Notes under the pieces: generated by a model
Told to the model about the DNA's origin: nothing
The model's input: only the letters and a program-made list of their open reading frames with translations
Database searches by the model: none
DNA from: Phenylobacterium sp.
GTDB taxonomy: Bacteria; Pseudomonadota; Alphaproteobacteria; Caulobacterales; Caulobacteraceae
Assembly: GCF_004299445.1 (NCBI RefSeq)
Contig: NZ_SCTC01000035.1
Span: 62,001-126,000 of the forward strand
Direction: 5' to 3'
Length of the DNA stretch: 64,000 bases
In this document: in pieces, positions 8,073 through 18,200 of the stretch
Layout: the number at the start of each line of letters is the position of its first letter
Numbering within the stretch: the first letter of the stretch is position 1
Translations under genes and position numbers: made by a program

Positions 8073-9026
8073 TTGACCCTTTCCCCTACGGCGGCCAATT
8101 CGGCCGCGGCTGATCCGCTCGCCAGCGTCGAATCCCTGATCGAGGGGCTGGGTTCGGTCGGCTACATCGCCTCGCGGCGTATCGCGACGGCGCTCTTCAT
8201 GTCCGTGAAGCTGCAGAAGCCCATCCTGGTCGAGGGCTCGGCCGGCGTCGGCAAGACCGAACTGGCGCTGTCCACGGCGACCCTGCTCGGCCTGCCGCTG
8301 ATCCGGATGCAGTGTTACGAGGGCCTCGACGAGTCCAAGGCGCTGTACGAGTGGAAGTACGGAAAGCAGCTGCTCTACACCCAGATCCTCAAGGACCGGA
8401 TGGGCGAGCAGCTGGCCGATGCGCCCAACATGGAAGCGGCGATGGACCGCCTCCACGGCATGGGCGACCTGTTCTTCTCAGAGCCCTTCCTGGAGCCGCG
8501 CCCGCTGATGAAGGCGCTGCGCGAGGACAACGGCTGCGTCCTGCTGGTGGACGAGGTCGACAAGTCGGACGAGGCGTTCGAGGCGTTCCTGCTGGAGGTG
8601 CTGTCGGCCTACCAGGTCTCGGTGCCCGAGCTGGGCGTGATCTCGGCCAAGACGCCCCCGCTGGTGTTCCTGACGTCGAACAACGTCCGCGACCTGGGCG
8701 ACGCGCTCAAGCGCCGCTGCCTGCACCTGCACATCCCGCTGCCCGAGGCGGCGCTGGAAGAGAAGATCGTCGCCAGCCGGGTGCCCGGCATCGAGGCCCG
8801 CCTCGTCCGCGAACTGGTGACCTTCGTCCAGACCCTGCGGACGATGGATCTGCGCAAGTCGCCGTCGATTTCCGAGACGGTCGATTGGGCTCGCGCGCTC
8901 GTGCTGCTGCACGCCGACAGCCTCTCGGCAGACGTGGTGCGCGACACGCTGAACGTCATCCTCAAGTTCGAGCAGGACATCGGCGCCGTCGAGCCGCAGG
9001 TCGTCGAGCTGCTGCACAAGCGCTAG
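8073..9026 (+). CDS. MoxR-type AAA+ ATPase
   Basis: 317 residues from a TTG at 8073, the most upstream plausible start; the next in-frame ATG would cut into the AAA core. Walker A is GSAGVGKT at about 55-62, Walker B is CVLLVDEVDK, and sensor/arginine-finger regions follow (FLTSNN, RRCLHLHIP). MoxR ATPases work with VWA proteins as chaperone-like or metal-insertion machines. The VWA gene starts 4 nt after the stop, the standard arrangement. The upstream frame stays open for hundreds of bases but lies antisense to the EAL gene and is not a real extension. Confidence 0.88.
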   Translation: MTLSPTAANSAAADPLASVESLIEGLGSVGYIASRRIATALFMSVKLQKPILVEGSAGVGKTELALSTATLLGLPLIRMQCYEGLDESKALYEWKYGKQLLYTQILKDRMGEQLADAPNMEAAMDRLHGMGDLFFSEPFLEPRPLMKALREDNGCVLLVDEVDKSDEAFEAFLLEVLSAYQVSVPELGVISAKTPPLVFLTSNNVRDLGDALKRRCLHLHIPLPEAALEEKIVASRVPGIEARLVRELVTFVQTLRTMDLRKSPSISETVDWARALVLLHADSLSADVVRDTLNVILKFEQDIGAVEPQVVELLHKR

Positions 9027-9030
9027 CCCC

Positions 9031-10386
9031 ATGCAGCATACGCTGGAGCTGTTCTTCCGGGCGCTGAGGGCCGCCGACGTAAAGGTCTCGCCAGCCGAAG
9101 CCATCGACGCCTCGCGCGCGGTCACCGTCGTCGGATACGCGGACCGGACCCTGTTCCGCGACGCCCTGTGCTCGACGCTGGCCAAGTCGGCCGAGGAGGT
9201 CGACCGTTTCGACTCCGTGTTCGAGACGTTCTTCGCGCGCGACTCGGTCTCGGTCCCGCCGCCGTCCAGTTCGCCCCAGGGCGAGCCCAGCGAGAGCGAT
9301 ATGCAGGCCGTGGCCGACTCGCCGCTGGCCCAGGCGGTGCTGCAGGGCGACGCCACCGCGGTCCAGCAGTCGATGGAGGAGGCCGCCCGTCGCGCCGGCG
9401 TCGCCGACATCCGCCTGACCACCCAGCGCTCGCGCCTCACCCGCCGGCTGCTGGAGGAGATGGGGCTGGAGGAGATCGAGAAGATCATCGCCAACGCGCG
9501 CCGCATGCCCGGCCAGGAGGGCCTGGCCGACCGCCTCGACGAGGCCCGCCGCAACCTGTTCGGACAGGCGCAGTCGTACGTGGCGCGCCAGCACGACCTC
9601 TACGCCGCCGGTTCGGCCCGGGAGCTGCGCGAGGAGCGGCTGGCCCGGAAGCAGCTGAACGCCGACGGCGGGGTCGATCCGGTCGACTACCAGCTGATGG
9701 CCGCGCTGGTGAAGAAGATGGCCAAGCGGTTGGCCGCCAAGTACTCGCGCCGCCGCCATATCGCCCACAAGGGCCATCTGGACGTCCGCAAGACCCTGCG
9801 CCGCAGCCTGGCCTACGGCGGCGTGCCGTTCGACATCCAGTTCAAGGTCAAGAAGGTCGACAAGCCGTCGATCGTGGCGATCTGCGACGTCTCGAAGTCG
9901 GTGGCGGCGGCCGCACAGTTCCTGCTGACCTTCCTCTACTCGCTGAACGAGGTGGTCGACCGGCTCGAGGCGTTCGCGTTCTCAGGCCGCATGATCAGCG
10001 TGAACGAGATCCTGGACGACCACGGCGTCGAGCAGGCGATCTTCCAGGTGTTGCAGCAGATCGGCTTCCAGCAGACCGACTATGGCCGCTCGCTGCAGGA
10101 CTTCTCGGAGCAGCATCTCGACAAGCTGGACCGCCGGACGACCGTCATCATCCTGGGCGACGGCCGCTCGAACTTCGCCGACCCGCGGCTGGACCTGATG
10201 AAGGAAATCCACGACCGCAGCCGCGCGGTGATCTGGCTGAACCCGGAGCCCGAGAGCTACTGGGCCCAGGGCGACAGCGTCATGCACCGCTACGCCCGGT
10301 TCTGCCACGTGGCCAAGCAGTGCGGCACCATCGAGCAGCTCGAGCGCATCATCGACGACGTGCTGCGAAGCTACGTCCCCCACTGA
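9031..10386 (+). CDS. VWA domain protein, CoxE-like, partner of MoxR
   Basis: 451 residues. The C-terminal half is a von Willebrand A domain whose MIDAS begins with CDVSKSV (Asp-x-Ser-x-Ser), followed by FLLTFLYSL and, later, TTVIILGDGRSNF. The N-terminal half is helical and charged, as in CoxE/YehP-type partners of MoxR ATPases. No signal peptide or membrane anchor is present, so the complex should be cytoplasmic. It lies 4 nt after the MoxR gene and is surely co-transcribed. The client protein is not evident from the neighbourhood. Confidence 0.85.
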   Translation: MQHTLELFFRALRAADVKVSPAEAIDASRAVTVVGYADRTLFRDALCSTLAKSAEEVDRFDSVFETFFARDSVSVPPPSSSPQGEPSESDMQAVADSPLAQAVLQGDATAVQQSMEEAARRAGVADIRLTTQRSRLTRRLLEEMGLEEIEKIIANARRMPGQEGLADRLDEARRNLFGQAQSYVARQHDLYAAGSARELREERLARKQLNADGGVDPVDYQLMAALVKKMAKRLAAKYSRRRHIAHKGHLDVRKTLRRSLAYGGVPFDIQFKVKKVDKPSIVAICDVSKSVAAAAQFLLTFLYSLNEVVDRLEAFAFSGRMISVNEILDDHGVEQAIFQVLQQIGFQQTDYGRSLQDFSEQHLDKLDRRTTVIILGDGRSNFADPRLDLMKEIHDRSRAVIWLNPEPESYWAQGDSVMHRYARFCHVAKQCGTIEQLERIIDDVLRSYVPH

Positions 10387-10392
10387 AGCTGA

Positions 10393-10420
10393 GGGCGCCC
10401 GGCGCCTGAGCCGGACGCCC
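10393..10420. terminator. Hairpin between convergent genes, probable bidirectional terminator
   Basis: Ten-position stem with one mismatch (GGGCGCCCGG against CCGGACGCCC) and an 8-nt loop, between the VWA stop and the stop of the convergent PEP-CTERM gene. No T-run follows on either strand, so termination is inferred from position and stem strength. Confidence 0.45.
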
Positions 10421-10431
10421 CCGTCGTGTCG

Positions 10432-10959
10432 TCAGGCCATCACAGGCGTGCGCTGGCGACGACGCAGCATCGCGCCGGCGCCGGCGAAGCCCGAGATCAT
10501 CAGAGCCCAGGTGGCCGGTTCCGGAACCGCGGCCATCGACGGCGCGAAGGTCACGACGCCGCTGTAGGACGCGTTCCCGCCGCCCACGCCCTTCAACGTC
10601 AGGATCTGGGTCGCGCCCGCCGAGACGCCGACGTCGTTGAGCAGCCGGAACTCGTTCTGCCCGACCACCATCGGGGTGAACTCGATGCCGTTGAACGCCA
10701 CCGAGGACCAGGTGATGTTCTGGCTGCTGGTGCTCATGGTCGACGTCACCACGAAGTCCGCCGTGCCGGTGGGCAGGTCGAAGTTGAACTGGTCGTCGAT
10801 GACCGTCGTCGTGATGCCGGTGTTGCCGAACGTGAGGGTGAAGCCTCCGTCCGCGCCCACCGGGCCCATATTGATGTAGGTGGCTGCGCTGGCGGCCGAA
10901 GCCATCGCCAGCGCGGCGACCGACGCCGCGAGAGAAAGTACAAAGCGGTTCAAACTCAT
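10432..10959 (-). CDS. Secreted PEPxxWA-CTERM sorting-domain protein
   Basis: 175 residues with a clear Sec signal peptide (about 1-25, cleavage near ASAA-TY), a beta-rich secreted body containing FNFDLPTGTADF, and a C-terminal PEPATWALMISGF motif, a hydrophobic segment and an Arg cluster. This tripartite tail is the alphaproteobacterial PEPxxWA-CTERM signal recognised by exosortase systems. It may belong to the FxDxA-type PEP-CTERM group, but I am unsure. No exosortase gene is in the window. The upstream stretch (about 10985-11105) is unusually AT-rich. Confidence 0.85.
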   Translation of the reverse strand: MSLNRFVLSLAASVAALAMASAASAATYINMGPVGADGGFTLTFGNTGITTTVIDDQFNFDLPTGTADFVVTSTMSTSSQNITWSSVAFNGIEFTPMVVGQNEFRLLNDVGVSAGATQILTLKGVGGGNASYSGVVTFAPSMAAVPEPATWALMISGFAGAGAMLRRRQRTPVMA

Positions 10960-10984
10960 AACTCCGTGTCACATGTCCCCGCGG

Positions 10985-11105
10985 ACGAACACGAAGTTGA
11001 AGAGCTGGTTCCAAATATATTTGCGTTATTCTTGGGGAACGAAATTAAGTATTCGCAATTCCATTCTGCAATTCTTCTTTCAGGCGAGTCGATTTTCGAC
11101 ATAGA
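10985..11105 (-). promoter_or_regulatory. AT-rich upstream region of the PEP-CTERM gene
   Basis: Roughly 120 nt of clearly lower GC than everything around it, upstream of the minus-strand PEP-CTERM start. Several A/T tracts are visible, for example near 11017-11035 and 11040-11075. It probably holds the promoter. No exact -35/-10 pair can be assigned with confidence. No gene is seen between 10960 and 11130. Confidence 0.4.
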
Positions 11106-11130
11106 GGCGTGAGCGTTTACGTCGGCTCCA

Positions 11131-12621
11131 TCAGGAGCTGCGGCCCTCGGTGACGTCGGTGGCGCGCTTGAGCTTGAGCGCCGCGATGATGCCCTCGTGC
11201 CGGGCGCGGGTGATGGCGTAGGGCATGAAGATCAGCGCGCCCAGGATGCACATCACCGACGGCAGCGGCCCCCAGGCCAGCACGAGGGTGCGGAGAACGT
11301 CGGGGTCCACAATGGCGCCCACATGCCGACCGGCGTCCTTCGGGAAACTCATCAGGTCGAGCGCGAAGCCGCCCACCATGGTCCCCACCCCGGCCGCCGC
11401 CTTGCCGGCGAAACCCAGGCCCGAGAAGTAGAGCCCCTCGCGCCGGTGGCCGAACAGGTGCTCGTGCTCCTCGGCCGCGTCGGCCATCATCGACGGATAG
11501 GCGATGAAGATCAGGCCGGTGCCGACCCCCGCCACGAACGTGCTGGACAGTAGCCACGGCAGGGCTTCGGTTCCACTGGGCCGGTAGACCCCGGCCGCCC
11601 AGATCAGAGGCAGGATCACCCACGCCACGATGACCACCGCGAACCCCAGCAGCACCACCGCCTTCTTCTCCATCCGCCGCAACAGAGGCGGCGTCAGGGG
11701 AATGCCGGCCGTAATGCCCAGCAGCAGGGCGTACGAAACAAACTGGATCGTCGCCGGCGGCAGTTTCCAGATGAAGACGAAGGTGTGGTTGTTGAGCGCG
11801 CTGTTCACGCCCGCCGCGCTGGCGAACACCAGCATCGAAGCGAACAGGATGCGGAACGAGCGGTTCTTGAAAATCTCGCGCAGCTCCCCGCCCAGGCGCG
11901 GCAGCATGGCCGCGGGCCGCTCGGTCGGCTGGGGCAGCGTGGCCGCATAGCGCCAGACGCCGGCGCAGCTGGCCAGGCCGAGCACGAGGATCAGCACGCC
12001 CACCGTCCAGCCGAAGGCGGGATAGGCCTCGCCTCTCTGCAGTCCCGCCTCGCCGGTGAAGAAGAAGGCGAAGGCGACGTAGGTGATCGCCACCGTGGCG
12101 ACGATCCCGCCCAACAGGCGATAGGCCACGATGCGGGCGCGCTCGACGTAGCCGTCGGCCATCTCTCCCCCCAGCGCGAAGTAGGGGATGTTGAACATTG
12201 AGGCCGAGGCGCGAACGCCCATCTTGGTGAGTGTCAGCCAGACGAACAGCAGCAGCGGCGACAGGGCCGAGGGGGGCGCGAACAGCAGTCCCATCGTCAC
12301 CATGGTCAGCGGCGCGCCGATCAGCATCACCGGCAACCGGCGTCCGAATCGCGAGCGCACGCTGTCGGACCACGAACCGATCAGCGGATCGGCCGCGGCG
12401 TCCAGGCACATGCTGATGGCCAGGGCGACGCCCACCATCGTCCCGGAGAGCCCAAGAACGGCGGTGTAGTAGAAGAAGATGAAGCTGTTGACCGCCAGGT
12501 ATCCGGACTCGACCACCTGGCCCAGGCTGTAGAAGAACTTTACCGACCCCGGCGGCTTCAACTCGCCCTCATGCGCCGCATTATCTTGCGCCGGAACGCC
12601 CAGACCGTCTGCAACCGACAA
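11131..12621 (-). CDS. MFS transporter, GPH (MelB-like) sugar:cation symporter family, copy 1
   Basis: 496 residues with about 12 hydrophobic segments. Family motifs include KFFYSLGQVVESG near the N-terminus, DAAADPLIGSWSD (conserved Asp residues of cation-coupled GPH transporters) and RFGRRLP. Substrate unknown; GPH members carry glycosides, pentosides or hexuronides. The start is a TTG with AAGGAGA about 7 nt upstream; that SD overlaps the TAA of the preceding paralogue 12 nt away, implying coupled translation. It is closely similar along its length to the next gene upstream (12634-14109), so the pair is a tandem duplication. Confidence 0.85.
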   Translation of the reverse strand: MSVADGLGVPAQDNAAHEGELKPPGSVKFFYSLGQVVESGYLAVNSFIFFYYTAVLGLSGTMVGVALAISMCLDAAADPLIGSWSDSVRSRFGRRLPVMLIGAPLTMVTMGLLFAPPSALSPLLLFVWLTLTKMGVRASASMFNIPYFALGGEMADGYVERARIVAYRLLGGIVATVAITYVAFAFFFTGEAGLQRGEAYPAFGWTVGVLILVLGLASCAGVWRYAATLPQPTERPAAMLPRLGGELREIFKNRSFRILFASMLVFASAAGVNSALNNHTFVFIWKLPPATIQFVSYALLLGITAGIPLTPPLLRRMEKKAVVLLGFAVVIVAWVILPLIWAAGVYRPSGTEALPWLLSSTFVAGVGTGLIFIAYPSMMADAAEEHEHLFGHRREGLYFSGLGFAGKAAAGVGTMVGGFALDLMSFPKDAGRHVGAIVDPDVLRTLVLAWGPLPSVMCILGALIFMPYAITRARHEGIIAALKLKRATDVTEGRSS

Positions 12622-12633
12622 CTGCTGTTCTCC

Positions 12634-14109
12634 TTAGGGCGCGGCGGCGCGGGTCCGCCGAAGCGCCGTCATGATCTCGGCATGGCGCACGCGGGTGATG
12701 GCGTAGGGGGCGAAGATCAACGCGCCCAGCACGCAGAGCGCCGAGCAGAAGGGTCCCCAGGCCAGGACCAGCCCGACCAGGACGCTCTCGTCGATCACCG
12801 CGTCGGGCTGCCGCGCCAGTTCGTGGGGGAAGCGCAGGATGTCGAGCGCGAAGCCGCCCACCATGGTGCCCACCCCGGCGGCCGCCTTGCCGGCGAAGCC
12901 CAGGCCCGAGAAGTAGAGCCCCTCCCGCCGATGCCCGAACAGATACTCGTGCTCCTCGGCCGCGTCGGCCATCATCGAGGGGTAGGCGATATAGACCAGC
13001 CCCAGACCCAGCCCGACGACAAGTTGGGTGGCCAGCAGCCAGGGCAGCGCCTCCAAGCCCGCGGGCGCGAAGACGCCGCTCGCGCGCACCACGGGCAGCA
13101 GCGTCCAGCCCACGATCAGCAGGGCGAACCCCAGCGCCACCACCGTCTTCTTCTCCAGGCGGCGAAGCAGGATCGGCGTGACCGGCACCCCGATCGTGAT
13201 GCCCACCAGCGAGGCATAGGTCATGAACTGGATCATCTCGGGCCGCAGCTTCCAGACGAAGACGTAGTTGTGGTTGTTGAGCGCCGCGTGGGCCCCCGCC
13301 GCGCTGGCGAAGACCACCATCGAGAGGAATAGGATACGGAACGACGGGTTGCGGAAGATCTCGGCCATCTCGCCCACCAGCCGCCGCGCCATCGGCTCGG
13401 GCCGCGTCGTCGGCTGAGGCAGCGAGGCGGCGTACCGCCAGATGCCGGCGCACGAGATCAGGCCGCCCACCAGCACAAGGGCCGCGATGGTCCAGCCGAA
13501 CGCGGGATAGTTCTCAGGCCGCTGCAGCCCACCCTTGCCGGCGAAGAACACCGAATAGGCCACGGCGGTGATCGCCACCGTCACGACGATGCCGCCCAGC
13601 AGGCGATAGCCGGCGATCCTGGATCGCTCGGCGTAGCCGTCGGCCATCTCGCCGCCCAGGGCGAAGAACGGGATGTTGAACACTGAGGCGAAGGCGCGCA
13701 CGGCCATCTTGGTCACGGTGAGCCACAGGAACAACATGAAGGGCGTCAGCGCCGAGGGCGGAGCGAACAGCAGGCCCATGCTGACCATGGTCAACGGCGC
13801 GCCGATCAGCATCAGCGGCAGGCGCCGCCCGTACTTCGAGCGCACGCTGTCCGACCACGAGCCGATGATGGGATCGAAAGCCGCATCCAGGCACATGCTG
13901 ATCGCCACGGCGGCGCCCACCATGCTGCCCGACAGGCCCAGGACGGCGGTGTAGTAGAAGAACACGAACCCGTTGACGGCGATGTAGCCGGACTCGACGA
14001 CCTGCCCCACGCTGTAGAAGAACTTGACCGCCGCCGGCGGCCGCAGCTCGCCGTCATGCGCCGCAACTTCAGGCGTCGCAGGGACGCCCGCACCTTCCAC
14101 GACCGCCAC
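12634..14109 (-). CDS. MFS transporter, GPH (MelB-like) family, copy 2
   Basis: 491 residues from a GTG at 14109. This start is chosen because GGGAGGA lies 5 nt upstream and because it aligns with the N-terminus of the tandem paralogue; a longer open frame to 14202 adds unsupported residues. It has the same motifs as copy 1: KFFYSVGQVVESG, DAAFDPIIGSWSD and KYGRRLP, with about 12 membrane segments. Downstream are copy 1 (12 nt) and no sugar hydrolase. Upstream neighbours are lipid and aromatic-oxidation genes, so the substrate cannot be inferred. Confidence 0.87.
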   Translation of the reverse strand: MAVVEGAGVPATPEVAAHDGELRPPAAVKFFYSVGQVVESGYIAVNGFVFFYYTAVLGLSGSMVGAAVAISMCLDAAFDPIIGSWSDSVRSKYGRRLPLMLIGAPLTMVSMGLLFAPPSALTPFMLFLWLTVTKMAVRAFASVFNIPFFALGGEMADGYAERSRIAGYRLLGGIVVTVAITAVAYSVFFAGKGGLQRPENYPAFGWTIAALVLVGGLISCAGIWRYAASLPQPTTRPEPMARRLVGEMAEIFRNPSFRILFLSMVVFASAAGAHAALNNHNYVFVWKLRPEMIQFMTYASLVGITIGVPVTPILLRRLEKKTVVALGFALLIVGWTLLPVVRASGVFAPAGLEALPWLLATQLVVGLGLGLVYIAYPSMMADAAEEHEYLFGHRREGLYFSGLGFAGKAAAGVGTMVGGFALDILRFPHELARQPDAVIDESVLVGLVLAWGPFCSALCVLGALIFAPYAITRVRHAEIMTALRRTRAAAP

Positions 14110-14203
14110 CTGGTTCCTCCCGAGCGGTTCTTGTCGGGAAGAACGGTATCCCCCTTGCAGCCCCTGGCAACGCTGACGCCACGTCACGGGACGCGGCGAC
14201 AAC

Positions 14204-15220
14204 TCACGGCTCGGGCGAGACCTGGATCAGCAGCTTGCCGTCATGGGCGCCGGTGAACAGGCGCTGGAGGGACTCCATGGCCCCTTCCAGGCCCTGGTCG
14301 ACGTGGACCTTCCACTTCAGCTTGCCTTCCATCACCCACGGAATCAGCTCGGCCATCGCTTCGCCAGCGCGGGGCAGGAAGTCGGTGACGATGAAGCCGC
14401 GGATGGTGATCCGGTGCATCAGCGTACGGGAGAAGTCAGTGGGGCCCGACGGCCTGCTGTCGTCGTTGTACGTCGAGATCATGCCGCACAGGGGCATCCG
14501 GCTGTAGTTGTTCATCCGGTTGAACACGGCGTCCATGATGTCGCCGCCCACGTTCTCGAAGTTGACGTCGATCCCGTTCGGGCAGAGCCGGTCCAGGGCG
14601 GCGCCCACGTCCTCGCTCTTGTAGTCGATGGCCCCGTCGAACCCGAGCTCGCCCGTCAGCCAGTCGCACTTGGCCTTGCCGCCGGCGATGCCGATGACCC
14701 GCGCGCCCTTTAGCTTGGCGATCTGGCCCGCGATCGAGCCGACCGCGCCGGCCGCGGCCGAGACCACGACCGTCTCGCCCGCCTGCGGCTTGCCGATGTC
14801 GCACATGCCGAACCAGGCCGTGAGCCCCGTGGCGCCCAGCACGCTCATGTAGGCGGTCAGCGGCACGCCGGGCAGTTGCGGCGTGGGCATCAGCATCCCC
14901 CCATTGGCGATGACGTGGCTGGTCCACCCGCCCAGGCCGGTGTTGACCACGTCGCCCTGCTTGAAGCGATCCGAGCGCGAGCGCTCGACCACGCCGATCG
15001 ACCCGCCGCGCATCGTGTCACCGATCTGCACCGGCGGCATGTACTGGTCCTGGTCGCTCATCCAGATGCGGTTGGTGGGGTCCAGCGACAGGTACAGCGT
15101 CCGGACCAGCACCTCGCCGTCGGCCAGGTCGCGGACTTGCTCCTCGACCAGCTCCAGGTCGCCCGGCTGGATCTCGCCGGTCGGCCGGCGCCGCAGCACC
15201 CATCGCTTCAGGTTGGCCAT
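14204..15220 (-). CDS. NADP-dependent oxidoreductase, MDR superfamily (CurA/leukotriene B4 dehydrogenase type)
   Basis: 338 residues from the ATG at 15220 (MANLKRWVLRRRP), preceded by GAGGAAA. An upstream in-frame Met exists but lacks an SD and runs into the carboxylase gene. Visible features: the LSLDPTNRIWMS block typical of the CurA/PTGR branch, a GAVGSIAGQIAKLKGARVIG nucleotide-binding fold, and NFENVGGDI. These zinc-free medium-chain reductases reduce alpha,beta-unsaturated carbonyls with NADPH. It lies 16 nt downstream of the acyl-CoA carboxylase stop and is probably in the same transcript, consistent with acyl or terpenoid catabolism. Confidence 0.88.
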   Translation of the reverse strand: MANLKRWVLRRRPTGEIQPGDLELVEEQVRDLADGEVLVRTLYLSLDPTNRIWMSDQDQYMPPVQIGDTMRGGSIGVVERSRSDRFKQGDVVNTGLGGWTSHVIANGGMLMPTPQLPGVPLTAYMSVLGATGLTAWFGMCDIGKPQAGETVVVSAAAGAVGSIAGQIAKLKGARVIGIAGGKAKCDWLTGELGFDGAIDYKSEDVGAALDRLCPNGIDVNFENVGGDIMDAVFNRMNNYSRMPLCGMISTYNDDSRPSGPTDFSRTLMHRITIRGFIVTDFLPRAGEAMAELIPWVMEGKLKWKVHVDQGLEGAMESLQRLFTGAHDGKLLIQVSPEP

Positions 15221-15236
15221 TGACGTTTCCTCGCTC

Positions 15237-18200
15237 TCACCATGTGTCCACAAAGGGACGCTTCTTGCCCGCGCGCGCCGGCGGGATCGGACAGGACTTC
15301 ATTCCACGCACCAGCCAGGCGCGTGTCTCGGCCGGGTCGATGACGGCGTCGATTTCCAGGACGGACGCCACCGACAGCGCCTTACCCGTTTCGTACATGC
15401 GGCCGACCAGCTTCTCGAACAGCGCCTGCTTGGCGGCCGGATCCGGCTGGGAGTCCAGCTCCTTGCGATAACCCAGGCGCACGGCGCCTTCGAGCCCCAT
15501 CGGTCCGAATTCAGCGGTCGGCCAGGCGATCGTCATGGCCGGGGCCGAGAAGTCGCCGCCCGCCATCGCCTGGGCCCCAAGGCCGTAACCCTTGCGCAAC
15601 ACCACCGTGAACAGGGGCACCGTGAGACTGGTCGCCGTGACCATCAGGCGCGATCCGCGGCGGACGGCGGCGGCCTCCTCGCTGGCCGGCCCCACCATGA
15701 ACCCGGGCGTGTCGCACAGCGACAGCACCGGCACATCGAAGGCGTCACACAGCTGCAGGAAGCGACCGGCCTTCTCGGCGCCCTCGGCGTCGATTGCGCC
15801 GCCCAGGTGGCGCGGGTCGTTGGCGAAGAGGCCCATGGGCCGTCCCTCCACCCGCAGGAACCCTGTGATGACGCCCCGCCCATAGCCGCCGCGCAGTTCG
15901 ATCCACGTCCCGACGTCGGCGAGCGTTCGGATCACCTCGCGCACGTCGTAGGCGCGGACCCGGTTCTCCGGGATCAGGTGGCGCAGTCGCCGTTGGTCGT
16001 CGCAGGTCCAGTCGCGCAGCCGCCCCTGGAACATGCCCAGGATGTGCTTGGCCGCGGCCGTCGCCTCGGCCTCGTCCTCGGCGAGAACGTCGATCGAGCC
16101 GTTGGCGAACATCACGTCCGAGGGACCGATCTGGTCCGGCGTGAACACGCCCAGCCCGCCGCCCTCGATCATCGCGGGACCACCCAACCCGATGTTGGAG
16201 TTGCGCGTGGCGATCGTGACGTCCGCGCAGCCGAAGAAGATGGCGTTGCCCGCGAAGCATCGGCCGGAGTTGACCGAGATGCGCGGCGCAAGACCCGACA
16301 GCCGCGCGAAGGTGGTGAAGCTGGTGGTGTCCAGCGACGAGGCCGAGAGCTGGCCGACGTCCACGTCGCCGGGCCGCCCGCCGCCGCCCTCGGTGTACCA
16401 GATGACCGGCGCCTTCCAGTGCTCGGCGAACTCGAGCACCCGGTCGGTCTTCTTGTGGTTGAAGTGGCCCTGCGTGCCGGCCAGCACCGTGTAATCGTAG
16501 GCCAGCCCCACGCAGCGCGCCCGATCCTCGCCGAACAGCGCGGCGTTCACCTCGCCCACGCCGGCGACCATGCCGTCGGCCGGCGTGTTGACCTGCAGGT
16601 CGGCCAGGTCCCGTCGCCGACGCTGGGCCGCGATCGCCATGGCGCCGTACTCGCTGAAGCTCCCGGGGTCGAACAGGTCGTCAAGGTTCTCGCGCGCCGT
16701 GCGCTGGCCGGTCTTGCGGCGTCGCGCCACCGCGTCGGGGCGCGCGCCGTCCAGCGTGATGCGGTGGCGCTCGATCACCTCGCCCAGGTCCGGACGGATG
16801 TAATCGAGGTCGATCGCCGCTTCCGCGTCGTCGACCCCGCCCGCGTCTTCGATGGCCTCGATGAAGGCCAGGGGACCGCCCTCGAACACGGTCTCGCCCA
16901 TCTCGACGGCCAATCCCCGAACAATCCCCGCGGCGTCGGCGGAGATGACATGCTCCATCTTCATCGCCTCGAGAATGACCAGGGTCTGGCCTCGCCGGAC
17001 CGTGTCGCCCACCTGGGCCGCCAGTCCGATGACCGTGCCCTGGAGAGGCGATCGCAGGGCCTGGGCGCCGGCCGGGGCGTCAGGCTCGGCCGGGGCCGCC
17101 TGCGCCGAGCCCGAGGCGACCGTCGCTTCGAAGTAGAGGCGGGGATGAGCCTCCGGGGCCTTCACCAGGTCTGCGATGTGCTCGTCGATGAAACGGGTGT
17201 GGACGTCGCCCCGCGCCACGGCCGGATGGGCCAGCAGGCTCTGCAGGAAGGCGATGTTGGTGGGCGAGCCGTCGATGCGGAACTCGGACAGCGCGCGATA
17301 GGCCTTCGCCACCGCCCGATCCAGATCGCCGTCTGCGGCATGCACGATCAGCTTGGCCAAGAGGCTGTCGAAGCGGGCGCTGGTCCGGTAGCCCGAATAG
17401 CCGAAGCCATCCACGCGCACGCCCGGGCCTGACGGCGGCTCGAACACCGAAAGCGTCCCCCCGGCCGGTCGCGCCGATCCATCGGGCGCCATGGTCTCCA
17501 GGTTGATCCGCGCCTGCACCGCATGCCCCCGCGGCGCGGGGACGCGGTCCTGGGTCAGCCCCAGGTCGGCCAGCGAGCGGCCGGCGGCGATCTGCAACTG
17601 CAGGCGGACGAGGTCGAGGCCGATGACCTCCTCGGTGACCGTGTGCTCCACCTGCAGGCGCGCATTGCCTTCGATGAAGACGACGTCGTTGTCCCCTTCT
17701 CCAGCATTGGCCACCAGGAATTCCATGGTGCCCAAACTACGGTATCCGGCGGCCTGCCCCAGCGCGACCCCATAACCGAACAACCGCTCGCGGACGGCCA
17801 TCGGCAGGGTGTCGGCGGGCGCGATCTCGATCACCTTCTGCCGCTGACGCTGCAGCGAGCACTCGCGATCCCAGAGGTGGATGACGCGCTCCCCATCGCC
17901 CACGACCTGGACTTCCAGATGCCGGGCGCGCGACAGGAACCGCTCGACATAGAGGTCGCCGTTGCCGAACGCGGCCTTGGCCTCCGAGGCGCAGCGCGCG
18001 AAGGCCTGCTCCAGTTCGTCCGGCGTCGTGGCGGGCCGCATGCCGCGCCCGCCCCCGCCGGCCACCGCCTTGACCATCACCGCGCCGTGCGTGGCGAGGA
18101 ACGCCTGGGCCTGCGCCAGCGTCGTCGGGCCATCCGTACCCGACAGCACCGGCACGCCGCACTGCTGGGCCAGCGCCCGGGCGCGGCCCTTGTCGCCGAA

